A stretch of DNA of 64,000 nucleotides, from the NCBI GenBank assembly GCA_017463155.1, contig JAFTPT010000011.1, forward strand, positions 1-64,000. The letters run 5' to 3'. This stretch comes from Blautia sp. (GTDB taxonomy: Bacteria; Bacillota; Clostridia; Lachnospirales; Lachnospiraceae). Under the pieces are notes generated by a model. The model had not been told where the DNA came from, did no database searches, and was given only the letters and a program-made list of their open reading frames with translations. This document shows, one piece after another, positions 1-11,200 of the stretch (the stretch's first letter is position 1; the number at the start of each line of letters is the position of its first letter). Made by a program: the position numbers and the translations under genes.

Positions 1-1701
1 CAAATGCGCATAGTTGTCCTTTGCAGTTTCTCCAGATACTGCCTCGACAGCCTTCTGGTAATATTCCTGATACCGCGCATCCTCCGGCAAAATCTCTTCA
101 GCCTTCAGTTCGGCATCATTCGGGATTCCTGCATCTTCGCCGTAAGTCACAGTGATTTCCCAGGTGTCGCCCTTCGCGTCAATCACGGTCTTTATGATCT
201 GTGCGTCCGTCACTTTGATCGTGAACACTTCCCCGGTCTTCATGGTGACGGTCAGCGATTCCTCACTCTCGAACGGAAGCATACTGATCAAAGCCCAGTC
301 TCCGCTCTCCACGGTCTGCGCATTAATCTCTTCAATCTGCTCTTCTGTCAGCTCCGCTGAGTACTCACACTCCAGCCCGTTGGCTTCTTTAATCTCGCCA
401 ACCGTGCTGTCAGTTTCAACCTTCCCAACCCAAACCAAATCAGGATTCGAAAACTCAACGCTCTCCACATCCGCGACGAATTTCCTCGTCTCCTCAGAAA
501 CCGTCACATCACTCAGCGTGAGCGCATCTTCGTCCGTTACTTCCGCAGAATTAACGTCATTTTCCCCACTGTTCGTTCCCTCAATTATACCAAGGACTTC
601 TATGAGGTCTGTGAAACTCACAAATCCGCCTCCGGGAAGGCTGAAATCGTACATTTTGCCGTTCACCAAGTACGAGAAGTCCACTGTGAACGCAAACACA
701 GAAAAGCCGTCCGTAGTAAACGTGGCCGTCTCATCATCGCCGATATCGATTCCAAGGTCTTCGATCTTCGTTTCAATACCGTCTACTGTAATGTCGTCTG
801 CAGAAATATCCGTTGCATCCTTCGTAGAAGCAACGTTTTCGATCACTTCTTCTGCCAACGGCAGATGGAAGACATTGACCGAATCCGAACTCTCCGCTCC
901 CATCTGTTCGGAAAGCTGTGCTTTCTTAAAGGAAAAAGCAATCTCGATATCATCATTTTCCGGATGATACTCGACCCGGTTGCCGGTCGGATTTCCTTCC
1001 TCATCCAATTCATCGATCATGAAGGCGATATCATAGAGAAGCGTATTCTCATCAGTATAAGAGGACGCTTTTTCAGAATCCGCAGCCCCCTTGTTCAAAG
1101 CCTCCATATAGGCTTCATAATTGTAGCCTTCGACATCCGGTGTCACACGTGTAACCTTGAACTCAGCGCCATCCGGAACAGCTTCCGGGTGCTTAAGAAT
1201 CGCGGTTACATAGATATTCCGGTCCTCGAATTCATAGAAGGCTTCTTCTTTCGACGATTCTTCTTCTGAAACGATATCTTCGGCATCCGCATCTTCACCG
1301 CAGGAGAGCTCTTCTTCAAACTCTTCATCCGCGTCTTCGGACTGTTCCAGGGAATCATCATCCGGGAAGTCCTCGTTTTCCTGCGGTTCCACGGATTCTT
1401 CGGCTCCGTCTACGGTTTCGCTTTCTTCCTCTTCTTCAATACCGGTATCAAGTGATTCGTCAGCATAATCTGCCAGCTCGGGATCATCCGATTCAAATCC
1501 ATCATCAAGAAGATCTTCCTCTTCGATATCATCGAAGACATTCTCATCAAGCATAGTCTCCTCAAATTCAGACGCTTCGACATACTCTGCCGGCTCACCG
1601 TCATCGATCGAAGAGGCCGACAATGGCGTGGTCGACACGATCACCATCACCAGACTCAGCAGCAGGCTGACCATCCTTTCTGAAAATCTTTTATATTTCA
1701 T
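1..1701 (-). CDS. Large surface adhesin, 5' part only (runs off the window)
   Basis: An uninterrupted reading frame of 567 codons starts at the ATG ending at 1701 and is still open at position 1. A GAGGAG ribosome binding site lies seven bases before the ATG. The product begins with a lysine-rich signal peptide (MKYKRFSERM... to about residue 30), then an Asp/Glu-rich stretch to about residue 150, then two copies of the N-terminal module also found in the 2777-residue protein encoded at 5169-13502. The two genes share long blocks of near identity (for example QMGAESSDSVNVFHLPLAEE), so they are duplicates. The acidic linker and signal peptide point to export and cell-wall attachment; the anchor itself lies outside the window. 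Function as an adhesin is inferred from the paralogue. Confidence 0.85.
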   Translation of the reverse strand, partial: MKYKRFSERMVSLLLSLVMVIVSTTPLSASSIDDGEPAEYVEASEFEETMLDENVFDDIEEEDLLDDGFESDDPELADYADESLDTGIEEEEESETVDGAEESVEPQENEDFPDDDSLEQSEDADEEFEEELSCGEDADAEDIVSEEESSKEEAFYEFEDRNIYVTAILKHPEAVPDGAEFKVTRVTPDVEGYNYEAYMEALNKGAADSEKASSYTDENTLLYDIAFMIDELDEEGNPTGNRVEYHPENDDIEIAFSFKKAQLSEQMGAESSDSVNVFHLPLAEEVIENVASTKDATDISADDITVDGIETKIEDLGIDIGDDETATFTTDGFSVFAFTVDFSYLVNGKMYDFSLPGGGFVSFTDLIEVLGIIEGTNSGENDVNSAEVTDEDALTLSDVTVSEETRKFVADVESVEFSNPDLVWVGKVETDSTVGEIKEANGLECEYSAELTEEQIEEINAQTVESGDWALISMLPFESEESLTVTMKTGEVFTIKVTDAQIIKTVIDAKGDTWEITVTYGEDAGIPNDAELKAEEILPEDARYQEYYQKAVEAVSGETAKDNYAHL

Positions 1702-1808
1702 AGCGTTACTCCTCGTCCCCATTATAATCTTCTACGATCTTACCAGAAATAAGGCCTTGGAACAGTCTCAAAGTTAAAACATGCTTCAAGTCCTGGTACC
1801 GTAGATAC

Positions 1809-1844
1809 TTTATATCACATCGTGTCCAACAAATGTCCAACAAA
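1809..1844 (-). promoter_or_regulatory. Promoter of the partial adhesin gene with a tandem 11-bp repeat
   Basis: On the minus strand TTTGTTGGACA occurs twice in perfect tandem (1823-1844). Eight bases after it lies a TATAAA -10 candidate (1809-1814). No good -35 box is present; the repeat sits where it would be, which suggests an activator site. The same layout precedes the paralogous gene at 13502. Role is inferred. Confidence 0.5.
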
Positions 1845-1927
1845 GCGTCGGTACTTGTTGTAGCATTTGTAATATTATTAATATATCCGTTTTCGTATGC
1901 GATTATATTGGGGACGATAGTTGTTTT

Positions 1928-4900
1928 TTATGCTGCTTTTCTCCGTTTCTTCTGCATTACCAGGCCCGCGCCCGCGAACGTGGCGAGCATGATACCAAGA
2001 AGATAAAGTGCCGTGGTGCCCGGGCCGCCGGTATTCGGAAGGGCCGGAGCGGGTTCGTTTAAGATCTTATATGTGGCGGATGCATCGGTGGTATCATTGA
2101 TGTGATCGTAAATCAAAGAATGCGTTCCATCATAGTCTGTATCATCCAGATTTAACAGTTTTATCGTTGCCTCCTGCATCCAGTTAGACAATACATATGG
2201 ATCCGGTTTTTCCTGCACTGTGCGATTATCGGACACCTTCGTCCATGTGTTATGCCCTGTCATATCAATGATCACCTTCAGTGGCGCAGACAACCTGATA
2301 TATCCGGCAGGGGCTTTTGTTTCCACAAGATAATACGGCTCGTTATCAGACAGCAGCGGGATCGCATCCGATATCACCGTGCCACCATTGGTAGTAAGAG
2401 TCTGTGCCGCGACATAACTACCCGTCAGGCCGGACAAGGTTATTTTTGTCACGGAAGAATCCGCCAGTTCATCGTCAGTCGCCTTACGGTAAAGAACAAA
2501 GGTTGCCGTATCTCTGGTTATCGTATTCCCGTCCTGGTCAGCCTTTACGATTCCCAGCTTCTTGGCAAAGACATTGATTACATGCTCATTCGTGCTGGTC
2601 TCACGGCCGGTAGCATGGCCCTGATACATGGATCCGTAGGTGCCGGTATGGAAATCTGCTGTGCTCTGCCCGCCTTGTCCGACAGGCGTAACGGTGTAGT
2701 CAGGATTGTACTTGACCGTGAGCGTGTACGTCTCCACACCCTCGCCCACGACGGTGGTGTTGTGGCTCGGAATCGGTTCAGTTTCAGTACCAATAGGATC
2801 AGGATTGGTGTTCTTCTCCAACGTAATGACGATATTGCTGCCATCTCCCTCAATGCCATAGAGGTGATAAGGTACGGTGACGCCGCCGGTCTTCAGAATA
2901 TCTTTCAGGAAGTTATCCCAGTTAAGAACCTGTTCATCATCCTCGGTTGCAATATACCTTGCTTTCTGATCTTCAGTCCCTTCGGAAATCAAGCGTTCCA
3001 AGATAACCGGCGCGAGTTCAAACGTTGCCGCTGTTCCAGTATTATCGTCCCTTCGCTCTTTAATACTGTTAGCGGCAGGAGTGTAATGCAAACTTCCATC
3101 TTCGTTGACCACTTCTTCCACAATGAGGCCTTCGTACAGTGCCTTAAGCTGCTCCTCAGGATCAACTTCTGTTCCGAGATATACCGTCCACTCTGTTTTA
3201 TTCTCGGAGAATGTCAGTTCATTGACGTTCACTTTCGGGGACGGCAGTTTCGCGGTGAGGTTCAGCGTATCGCGTACAAGTGTGGTATCAAAAGCAACAT
3301 CATTCCCACCCACACGATATTTCGTTGCAACAATCGATGCCTCTCCATCATTCGTGTTCATGGCGTTTCCGCCAATCAGATCTTCCTGTGCCTTGACATA
3401 GACTGTTCCGTGCCAGCCAGTTACCGAGTCAATAGGCTGATTCTTCCACACGATGGTCTTACCGTCATCCTGCACCACGCCAGCCGCTTTAGATTGATCT
3501 GTCGTCAGGTTGCCCTCGATATCGATCATATTCCCCTTCTTAAGAGGCATACCGGTCGTCTTGTCCACCAGATAGAATCCTTCGCCAACAGTGTCAGTGA
3601 CGTCCCCCAAAACCACGGCATCTTCCATGAGAACCTTTGTAATCTGACGGAAAATGTTCTGCAGATCGCTGCCGCTCTCCGCCATATAGAACATCTTATT
3701 ACCATTACTGTCGAGATCCGCCAAATCATAAAGCAGTCTCTTTCCGGACGTGACATTATCCATGCTCAAACCAACCGTGATGAGCTTGACATGGGAATTA
3801 TTCTTCAGATTGTTTGCAGCAGTTCTGACCCAGGTTTCAATTTGCTCATTGGAAGTCTTACTATCTTCCCCATCCCTGACACCCTGCGGCGCACCGTCAG
3901 TTACCAAAATAACGTACCTATCGGTTGCTGTCAGTTTTCCACTGCTATCAAGCGTATAATCCGCAGTCCAAGAGAAATTTTGCGCGTCATTGAACGCCTG
4001 ATCCGGGCGAGTTCCTCCACCGCTTGAATAGGAAAGATCAACTGTCAAACCGGGAGATGCCGTTTGAAAGTCACTCCGATTCATAGTCCCTAAGTTTTTG
4101 TTAAACGTATTATAGGCAATTTTAACTCCCGGGCTTGCGTCTCCTGCAACTGCAAGCAGGTTTGCAATCGTGTTCAAATCAGTTGAACTGCCACTCAAGC
4201 TTTGATTCAGATATACAAATCTGTTTTTTCCATCATCGCCGGCATCGTAGATCGTGTATGTTGTATTGTCATTATCTCCTTTTGTAAATGGATGCCTTGC
4301 ATCCTGACCATAATTAGTAGTGAAGTCTTCTTGCCCAATCTTAAATGACTTATCACTTTCGGTAGTTCTCGAAGCGTCCTGCGCTTTCCAATATCCGTCC
4401 TTATAATAGATTTTGAAGACTGTGGCTGTGCCAGACGCATCTGCCACCAGATAGTATGGATTATTCCAGCCTCTGCTTGTATCAAGCCAGCCTTGGTTGC
4501 TCCAACCCCTGCCGCTATTATTGATCTGATAGATAGGCATAGGATTGCTATGGTTTGTATCAGCTTCAACCAGAGCCGACGGGAAATACATCGAGTTGGA
4601 TACATCCAGACAGAATGCCATATCGATGTTTCCTGCAAAAGTCTCGAAGTTAGCCTTTGAGGTAAAATCCACCCGATAGATACGGTTCTGGTAATCGTAG
4701 ACTTCCGCAGTCTTCTTAGTTGCCGAACTGTCAAGCGGGATATTGCGGTTTTGCAATCCCTCCAGCCAGACGGCCATATCGTCAATGGATGAGGGCTCTT
4801 TTTCGATTGGAGGAACCACATAATTTGGATTCTGCCTGAAGTAAGCGACAAGATTGCTTCCGTTATGAGGGATTGGCAGTTGATCTGCCTGTATCGTTGC

Positions 4901-5233
4901 CCCATACTGTGCACGATCCAGTGGCAGTCCATCCAATTCCCAGTGGTCAAATTGCCATTTGTTCTGACCCTGGTTCATATGCCGAACTGGCGTTGCCGTA
5001 ATTGTTCCTGCGTTTTTCTTATCGTGATTGGAAGTTGCATCATAATAGTGTGCGACAACAGTTCCTTCATTGTATACCTGTTGCTCTGTTCCGCCCGAAA
5101 CGGTGACAGTACCTCTGATCTCATCTGCAGAGCGCACTGTATAATCATAGGTGGGCAGGCTGTCCATCTCATAGACATGAACCGTTACACCGCACATAAT
5201 TCCAACGTCTTCTCCACAGCAGCATTCCCGCAA
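1928..5233 (-). CDS. von Willebrand A domain LPNTG surface protein, N-terminus missing
   Basis: The frame encodes up to 1101 residues. It carries a VWA domain with a MIDAS-type DVSNS motif near residue 210 and a VTDGAP strand near residue 440, later beta-rich segments, one CnaB-like repeat near residue 930, and a complete sortase signal: LPNTGG, a hydrophobic helix and a KKRRKAA tail. Such proteins are pilus-tip or adhesin subunits in Gram-positive bacteria. There is no signal peptide. The frame opens inside the last codons of the preceding adhesin gene with a TTG at 5233; ATGs follow at 5197 and 5167. The ATG at 5167 lies one base after the upstream TGA, so coupled reinitiation is possible. 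Without a signal peptide the product should stay in the cytoplasm, so the gene is probably a remnant left by a deletion. The true start is unresolved. Confidence 0.7.
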   Translation of the reverse strand: MRECCCGEDVGIMCGVTVHVYEMDSLPTYDYTVRSADEIRGTVTVSGGTEQQVYNEGTVVAHYYDATSNHDKKNAGTITATPVRHMNQGQNKWQFDHWELDGLPLDRAQYGATIQADQLPIPHNGSNLVAYFRQNPNYVVPPIEKEPSSIDDMAVWLEGLQNRNIPLDSSATKKTAEVYDYQNRIYRVDFTSKANFETFAGNIDMAFCLDVSNSMYFPSALVEADTNHSNPMPIYQINNSGRGWSNQGWLDTSRGWNNPYYLVADASGTATVFKIYYKDGYWKAQDASRTTESDKSFKIGQEDFTTNYGQDARHPFTKGDNDNTTYTIYDAGDDGKNRFVYLNQSLSGSSTDLNTIANLLAVAGDASPGVKIAYNTFNKNLGTMNRSDFQTASPGLTVDLSYSSGGGTRPDQAFNDAQNFSWTADYTLDSSGKLTATDRYVILVTDGAPQGVRDGEDSKTSNEQIETWVRTAANNLKNNSHVKLITVGLSMDNVTSGKRLLYDLADLDSNGNKMFYMAESGSDLQNIFRQITKVLMEDAVVLGDVTDTVGEGFYLVDKTTGMPLKKGNMIDIEGNLTTDQSKAAGVVQDDGKTIVWKNQPIDSVTGWHGTVYVKAQEDLIGGNAMNTNDGEASIVATKYRVGGNDVAFDTTLVRDTLNLTAKLPSPKVNVNELTFSENKTEWTVYLGTEVDPEEQLKALYEGLIVEEVVNEDGSLHYTPAANSIKERRDDNTGTAATFELAPVILERLISEGTEDQKARYIATEDDEQVLNWDNFLKDILKTGGVTVPYHLYGIEGDGSNIVITLEKNTNPDPIGTETEPIPSHNTTVVGEGVETYTLTVKYNPDYTVTPVGQGGQSTADFHTGTYGSMYQGHATGRETSTNEHVINVFAKKLGIVKADQDGNTITRDTATFVLYRKATDDELADSSVTKITLSGLTGSYVAAQTLTTNGGTVISDAIPLLSDNEPYYLVETKAPAGYIRLSAPLKVIIDMTGHNTWTKVSDNRTVQEKPDPYVLSNWMQEATIKLLNLDDTDYDGTHSLIYDHINDTTDASATYKILNEPAPALPNTGGPGTTALYLLGIMLATFAGAGLVMQKKRRKAA

Positions 5234-8200
5234 ACAGGGTCAAGATAGAACCAAGAAGATAGAATACCCTGGTTCCGGGGCCGCCGGTGTTCGGAAGGGC
5301 AGCGCCAGGTTCATTTTCGATGGTCACCTGAACAGCTGTGTTACTCGTCTTCTGTTTGAATGTCACCATGTTATTGACATCAGAATACGTGATGTGCCCA
5401 TCCTCATCCTCCGTCCTGCCGGTAACCGTTACAGTTCCGTCAACATTGATCGTGAAGGCAATCTCGTCATCAGTGATGATGTAGCCATCGGGAGCTTTTG
5501 TCTCCTTCAACTTATAATCGCCGTAAATAAGATCATTGATAATTATTTCACCAGGGCTGCCAACCGTGAATGGACCCTTCTTTGCTTTCTCATGCGTCGT
5601 TTTGTTGATTTCAATTTCCTCGAACGCATCATTTTCAAATGAATCGTAGGTTCCACTGCTGTTCTTCCTGGTCAGCTGGAACTCTGCATTAGGAAGTTTT
5701 GTCTCAGTATCTCCCTTCTTCACCTTTATGATTTTGAGAGAAGCCGGAACCAGGGAATTCGTGAAGGCGGCACTGGCGTCATGCAACAGCTCAGCCTGGG
5801 TGTTTTTGCCTGCTGTCACGTGCGCGGTTACGATATTGTTCTCCACGGAACTGCCGCCGGTAGCCGACTTCAGCGTCAGGCCGTTGAAGCCGGTCTCCTC
5901 AACGGTGTAATCACCCTCTTCCAAATCCGGGATGATCAGGCTGTTTGAGATGCCGTTCGTCACCGTGATGGTGAACGGGCTGCCAGCGATGGGCGTCCCG
6001 TCCTTCTTAACCGTAAAGGTGTAGTCACCGTTCAGCAATGCCTTCTTCGCGTCGGTGTCAGCCACCGCGTCGTCGTACATGACATACTTGGTAATCTCCA
6101 AGCCGCCGTGCCGGGGCCTGCGGTTGATGAAGTTGAACGTTTTGTCGCTGTCGGTCGGGTCTCCCTCGCGGTCGGAGAAGACGTATTCCTCGGGCGCATG
6201 GGCCGTCTCGACCACATAATAGTAGTAGGAATCACCGTTCTTGTCATACTTGTCTTGTGCCGGGAAGGTGTAGCTCCATGGACTATTGGTGAGCGTAACC
6301 TGGATATGCTTATCGGTGAACTCACTGTCCACCACGTAATCCGCAGGCGCATTCTCCCACGCATCGACGTCGGCTGCGTTCACCCTGGCGGGAACCTTCG
6401 AGATGCTCAGCATACGGGGTACCGACCGGGAAGCGGTATTTGGCATCATGGCCGGAACGGAATTGGACGGCGCAGCTGCCGACTCCTCCATGCTGAAGGA
6501 ATAGATATTACTGAATCCCCAGCCGCTGACCATGACCAGGTTGTAAGTCGTGTTGTCCTCAGTTGGCTTGAAGGAGAAGCGGTAGGTGCCGTTGTTGAAA
6601 CCGTTCGGATCCAGCGAAGATACGTTTTGGGAATCCAGATCGTGGTTATATCCCTGACCGCTTGTGAAGTCCTCGACCGTATCCCAGTAGAACCACACGT
6701 TGTTCGGGTACATGCCGGCATCGATCGTGGCTACAAAATCGTAGGTCTGATTGACCTTCTTGCCGGGGATCGTTTCAATCAATTCCCAGTTCGTCGGGTT
6801 GCTGTCCTTGCTCTGCTTCTTCCACAGCTTGAATGTCACGTTGCCAGCCGTGGTATTGTTGACAAAGGACACCTGCACTTCCTGGTTCGTCTCGCTGTTG
6901 GCCCGGATCTCGACATTGTTCTGGTCGTCTGCCGGCGTGTAGTCGCCGCCGGCATTGCCCACATCCACCTGATGGACGGTGTATACGCCCTCGTACACAT
7001 TCTCGAAGCGCACGATTCCGTCAGAGCCGGTGGCTCCTTCGGCAATCAGCGCTTCGCCATTCTTCAGCTGGAAGCGCGCACCCTCGATGGGCAAGGTACC
7101 GTCCTTCTTCAGATTGATGACCATGGTGCCCTTACCCTTGAGGTCGTTGGTCTTGCTGCACGTATATTCCTGCTCGCGCCAAGGCTCGTCGACCACATCG
7201 ACGACGGGTGTCACAGCGGGATCACCGGGCATCCTGTAATTATCCGGGGTTCCGGTCTGGATGAACTGATACTGCCCCGGGCCGACCGTAATCTTGATCT
7301 TACCGTCATTGCCAGTCGTATATACGCCGTCTGTCAGTTCACCGTTCTTGTAGAGTACAAACGTTCCGTCCTTGATGGCAGCACCCTGGGTGCCGCTGCC
7401 TGCGCCGCTGTCTGTAAGAGTCAGCTCGATGGTGGCCGCGGTCACAAGGAGCTTGTTCATCAGGTCGTCGGTGGTCACCTCCTGAACGGCCGTAGACGTG
7501 TCGGAAACCGTCAGTTCCGCAGATTCGGTCTTGACTCCGTCTCCCTGCATCGAGTAGGTTCTCGGAGTGGTCTTCTGCACCAGTTTATATTTGTGCGGGC
7601 CTTCCAGTCCGGTGGCGCTCGTCTGGCCGTTCACGTCGGTCGTGAATATTTTTCCGGTCGGCTCGTCGTCGCAGTATAGCTCAAATTCCGCGCCCGCAAT
7701 GGCCGCGCCGTTATCGTCCTTTAACGTGATGTTAATCGTGCCGTTGGTCTTTTTCGCGTAGCGACGCAGCTCAAAGGTAACGCTGGGTTTATCGGAAGGA
7801 TCCGGTTCAGGTTCCCAGCTCTTGCTGACACTGATTTTGACTGTCTCCTCACGATTGTTGGTGAATTCCACCCTTGCTCCTTGGGCCTCGGGCGTATCGT
7901 CTCCGGCCACAACGGTGGCTGTAATCTTCTTCTGCGCGACGTTCCCGTCGTTATTGCCGCCCGAGACGCTCTTGAGCGTCATGTTCTGGGGCTGTTCTGT
8001 CTCGGTGATGGTATAGTCGCCCGCCGTCAAGTCATTAAGGACGACGCTCCATCGGTTGTCAAGGCCGACGACGTTCACCTGATCCTCATTGTCGACCTTG
8101 TACCAGGCCGCCCTGCCATTGGCAAAGTGAATGGTCACACTGTGCCGCTCGTCGGCGGTGGCGGTGCCCGCCATACCTTCGATGCTGAACTTGTAGTCTC

Positions 8201-11200
8201 CGTCGGTCAGGCTTGTAGTGCTGTCCGCGTCGTTCAGGGTGATGATCTTGGTCAGCATCAGGGCGCCCTGGCGCTTGACAGTATTGTTGACGGTCAGGCT
8301 GACGTCCTCATCCTTATAGTTGTCGATGCTGATCATCTGGAGCTTGCCGTTCTCATCGGTACCGATCTCACAGATGGTCTCGGCGTCCGCCTCCAGACCG
8401 GTCTCAACGACGTTCTCAATATAGTAGTAGTACTTGTTTCCGTCGCTGTCGGTGGCGTCCAGATTCATCAGCACGTTATGCCAGGCCTCGGGCGTGTTCG
8501 TCTTATTCAGAGTCATGGTCGTGCCCGTCCAGCTGTCCTTCACGTACTTCTTGAAATCCGGTGCGGCCGGCAACTCAGCGTCGTTGTTCAGCGAGATGCT
8601 GTCTCCCGTGCTGACGGCAAAGGCTTTCAACAGACTCCGGGGCGCGGCGTTGGCGGAGGCGCTGGCCGCCCTGCGGATGTTCCACCCTTTGATAAGATCT
8701 TTGTTGCTGTCATGCTCGTTGACCTTAAACTCGATCGTCTTGTTATTGTCCACCGTGAAGGTGACATCGTACACATAGTAGGCGCTGTTATCACTCTCCG
8801 ACTGCAGATACACATAAGAAGCGTTCGAGACTTGGGGAATATCGTTCTGGTTATTGAGATACATCTTATCTTTGTTGATGTAGAGTGTGACCGTCACTTT
8901 GTCGCCGCTCTTCAGACCCTTGCCATTGATATTTGAAATCTTCTCCTGCATGAAGGTCTTACTGCTGTCGTACTTGTGTACTACTTTGAAGTAACAGTTC
9001 GACACAGCACTACTGTAGTTACTGTTGAACGCCACATTGGTGGTTTGACCCTCTGTGACGACGATATTGCCCAGCGTTGAACCATCACTGGCCACGTTGT
9101 TCAGTTTAACGGTATGCGTCCCCAGCGACCCGTTCGGGTCATCGGGCACATTAAGCGCCCTCACGGAATAGGTGCCGATGGGCAAAGTGAGATTCTTGCC
9201 ACTATTTCCGCTAAGCTCGGCATAGGTCGCGGTGCCCACCTTCCTGCCGTTGGCATCGATGATGGCATAGCGCACGTTCTTGAAATCCGGTTTGGTGGCT
9301 GAACCCGTGACGGAAGCCGTCAGGTGCAGCGTGCCTGTCTTGGCGGTGAAGGTCGTGTCAAACTCTGCCCTCGCGCCGGCGCCCGGATACTCAGCCAAGT
9401 TCACGGTGCGTGTAAAGTTGCCAGGATCGTTGGTCATGTTGTAGCGGTCAGGCGCTCCGCTTCGGATATTCTGCACGATCGTGTATTCGCCGGGCACGGT
9501 GTCGGGAACCTTGTAGATGCCGGATTCAAATGCGGAATAATCCACGCTGATCTGATGTCCGTCGGGATAGGTGACCGTGTAGTCCGCCTGGAACTGATAG
9601 TTGTCTGGCTTACCGTTCAAATCCTGCACGATATACAGGCCGTTGGTCAGATCCACCAGCTTGTAGCGCTTGATGGTCAGCGTAACCTGCGCATCTTCGG
9701 TCACGACATCATGGGTCCAGGTCTTCTCTGCAGGAACATTGATCTTCTCGATCTTGTCGTTGGGGAACACGATGGCGCCGTTCTCCAACGGATTCAGCGG
9801 ATGGCCCTCCTCGTCGATGACCTCCATCACGATGTAGTTGCTGCTGTCCCTGACGATCTTGCCGCTTTCCAGCTTTGGCTTAATCCGGTAGACGTTGGTA
9901 TCCAGCACATAGCCGCTGATGGTCTTTTTCTCCTTCAGATAATAGGTAGTGTTGGCATCGGCGATGGCCAGCTCGCCCAGGGACACTTCGCCATTGGCAT
10001 TGGATGTGCCCTTGCGGATAGGATTGCCCTCGCAGCGACCGTTGTCGAACAGTTCAAACTGCACGCCCTGTAATGGGGTGATCGTGCTGGTATCGCTGTC
10101 ACGCTTTACCACGTCCACCTTTGCCTTGCCCAGTTTGGTAGGAAGGTTGAAGCGGATGGACAGGTTGGAATCGCAGCCGCCGCGCTCCAGGTAGAACACC
10201 TGCAGTGTATGTGGCTCGTCATCGCCCTTCTTCCAGGTCTTGTCGGAGGACGTGGACTTGTTGAACATCTCCTGAATGGTGGTGTCTGGCTGACCGTTCA
10301 CCATCACCACGTCGTTGGAGAAGTTTATGCTGGCCGTCACGGGCTGATGCAGACCGCCCACATCCAGCACGAGCTTGCCGTCGATGAACACCCAAAGGTC
10401 ATCGTCGCCGGAGAACTCGAAGGTAATGGGGTTGCCAAATTCATCCAGGCCGTCCGCCGGCACCGAGAACTCCACCGCCATGTCCATACCAAAGTGATGG
10501 TTCAGATACTTATTGTGGTTCATGCTGACGCCATAGTTTGGATTAGCGTCAGTGCTATGAGCGCCATTGGTATCGGTATCCGGTTCATACGGGTGGAAGG
10601 GGAAGAAGCCGATGGGCTTGCCGTTGCCGGCCTCGTTCTTTCCCGTATGCTGCTGGTAGGTGTGCTCGTAGACCTCGAAGCGGTTCGTATCAGGATTGTA
10701 CCATGCGTAGTTCTGATTGCTGTTGTAGTAATAGTAACCGTTTGATCCCTTCTGGAACAGGCCGTTGGCGTCCTTGTAGGCTTGCACCGCGCCATCGGTG
10801 CTGCTAAACGTGGATGTTGGATTGAAGAGATAGAGCAGATCTTCACTGAAGTTATTCAGTGCGGGCACTTTGATCTTTGCACCACCACTGATCGTTTTCT
10901 CCACCAGGTCGGGCTTCACAATCTCCGGTGACACCGTTGTTCCTGTGTAATCCAGTATTCCCTTGGACCAGTGATTAGATAATTTTCCGCTGTAGCCCCA
11001 GCCAAGGAATTTCAGATAGTGTCCGTTGTTGAGGGCAGTCTTGTAATTAAAATCCTGATTATTGTGATAGATTCTCTTGTTATCCGCATACGTGTAGTCG
11101 CCAGTATTGGAACTGTCGTTTTGACTAACTGTATTCGTATTCCAGCCTGTCCAATAGGCCGCCTTATTAGAGCTCTCATCAAGGGTCTGGCCCTCATCAT

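Noticed and set aside
5169-5233. Programmed frameshift joining the two LPNTG proteins
   Set aside because: No slippery run or stimulatory stem is seen, and the first protein already has a complete anchor before the junction.
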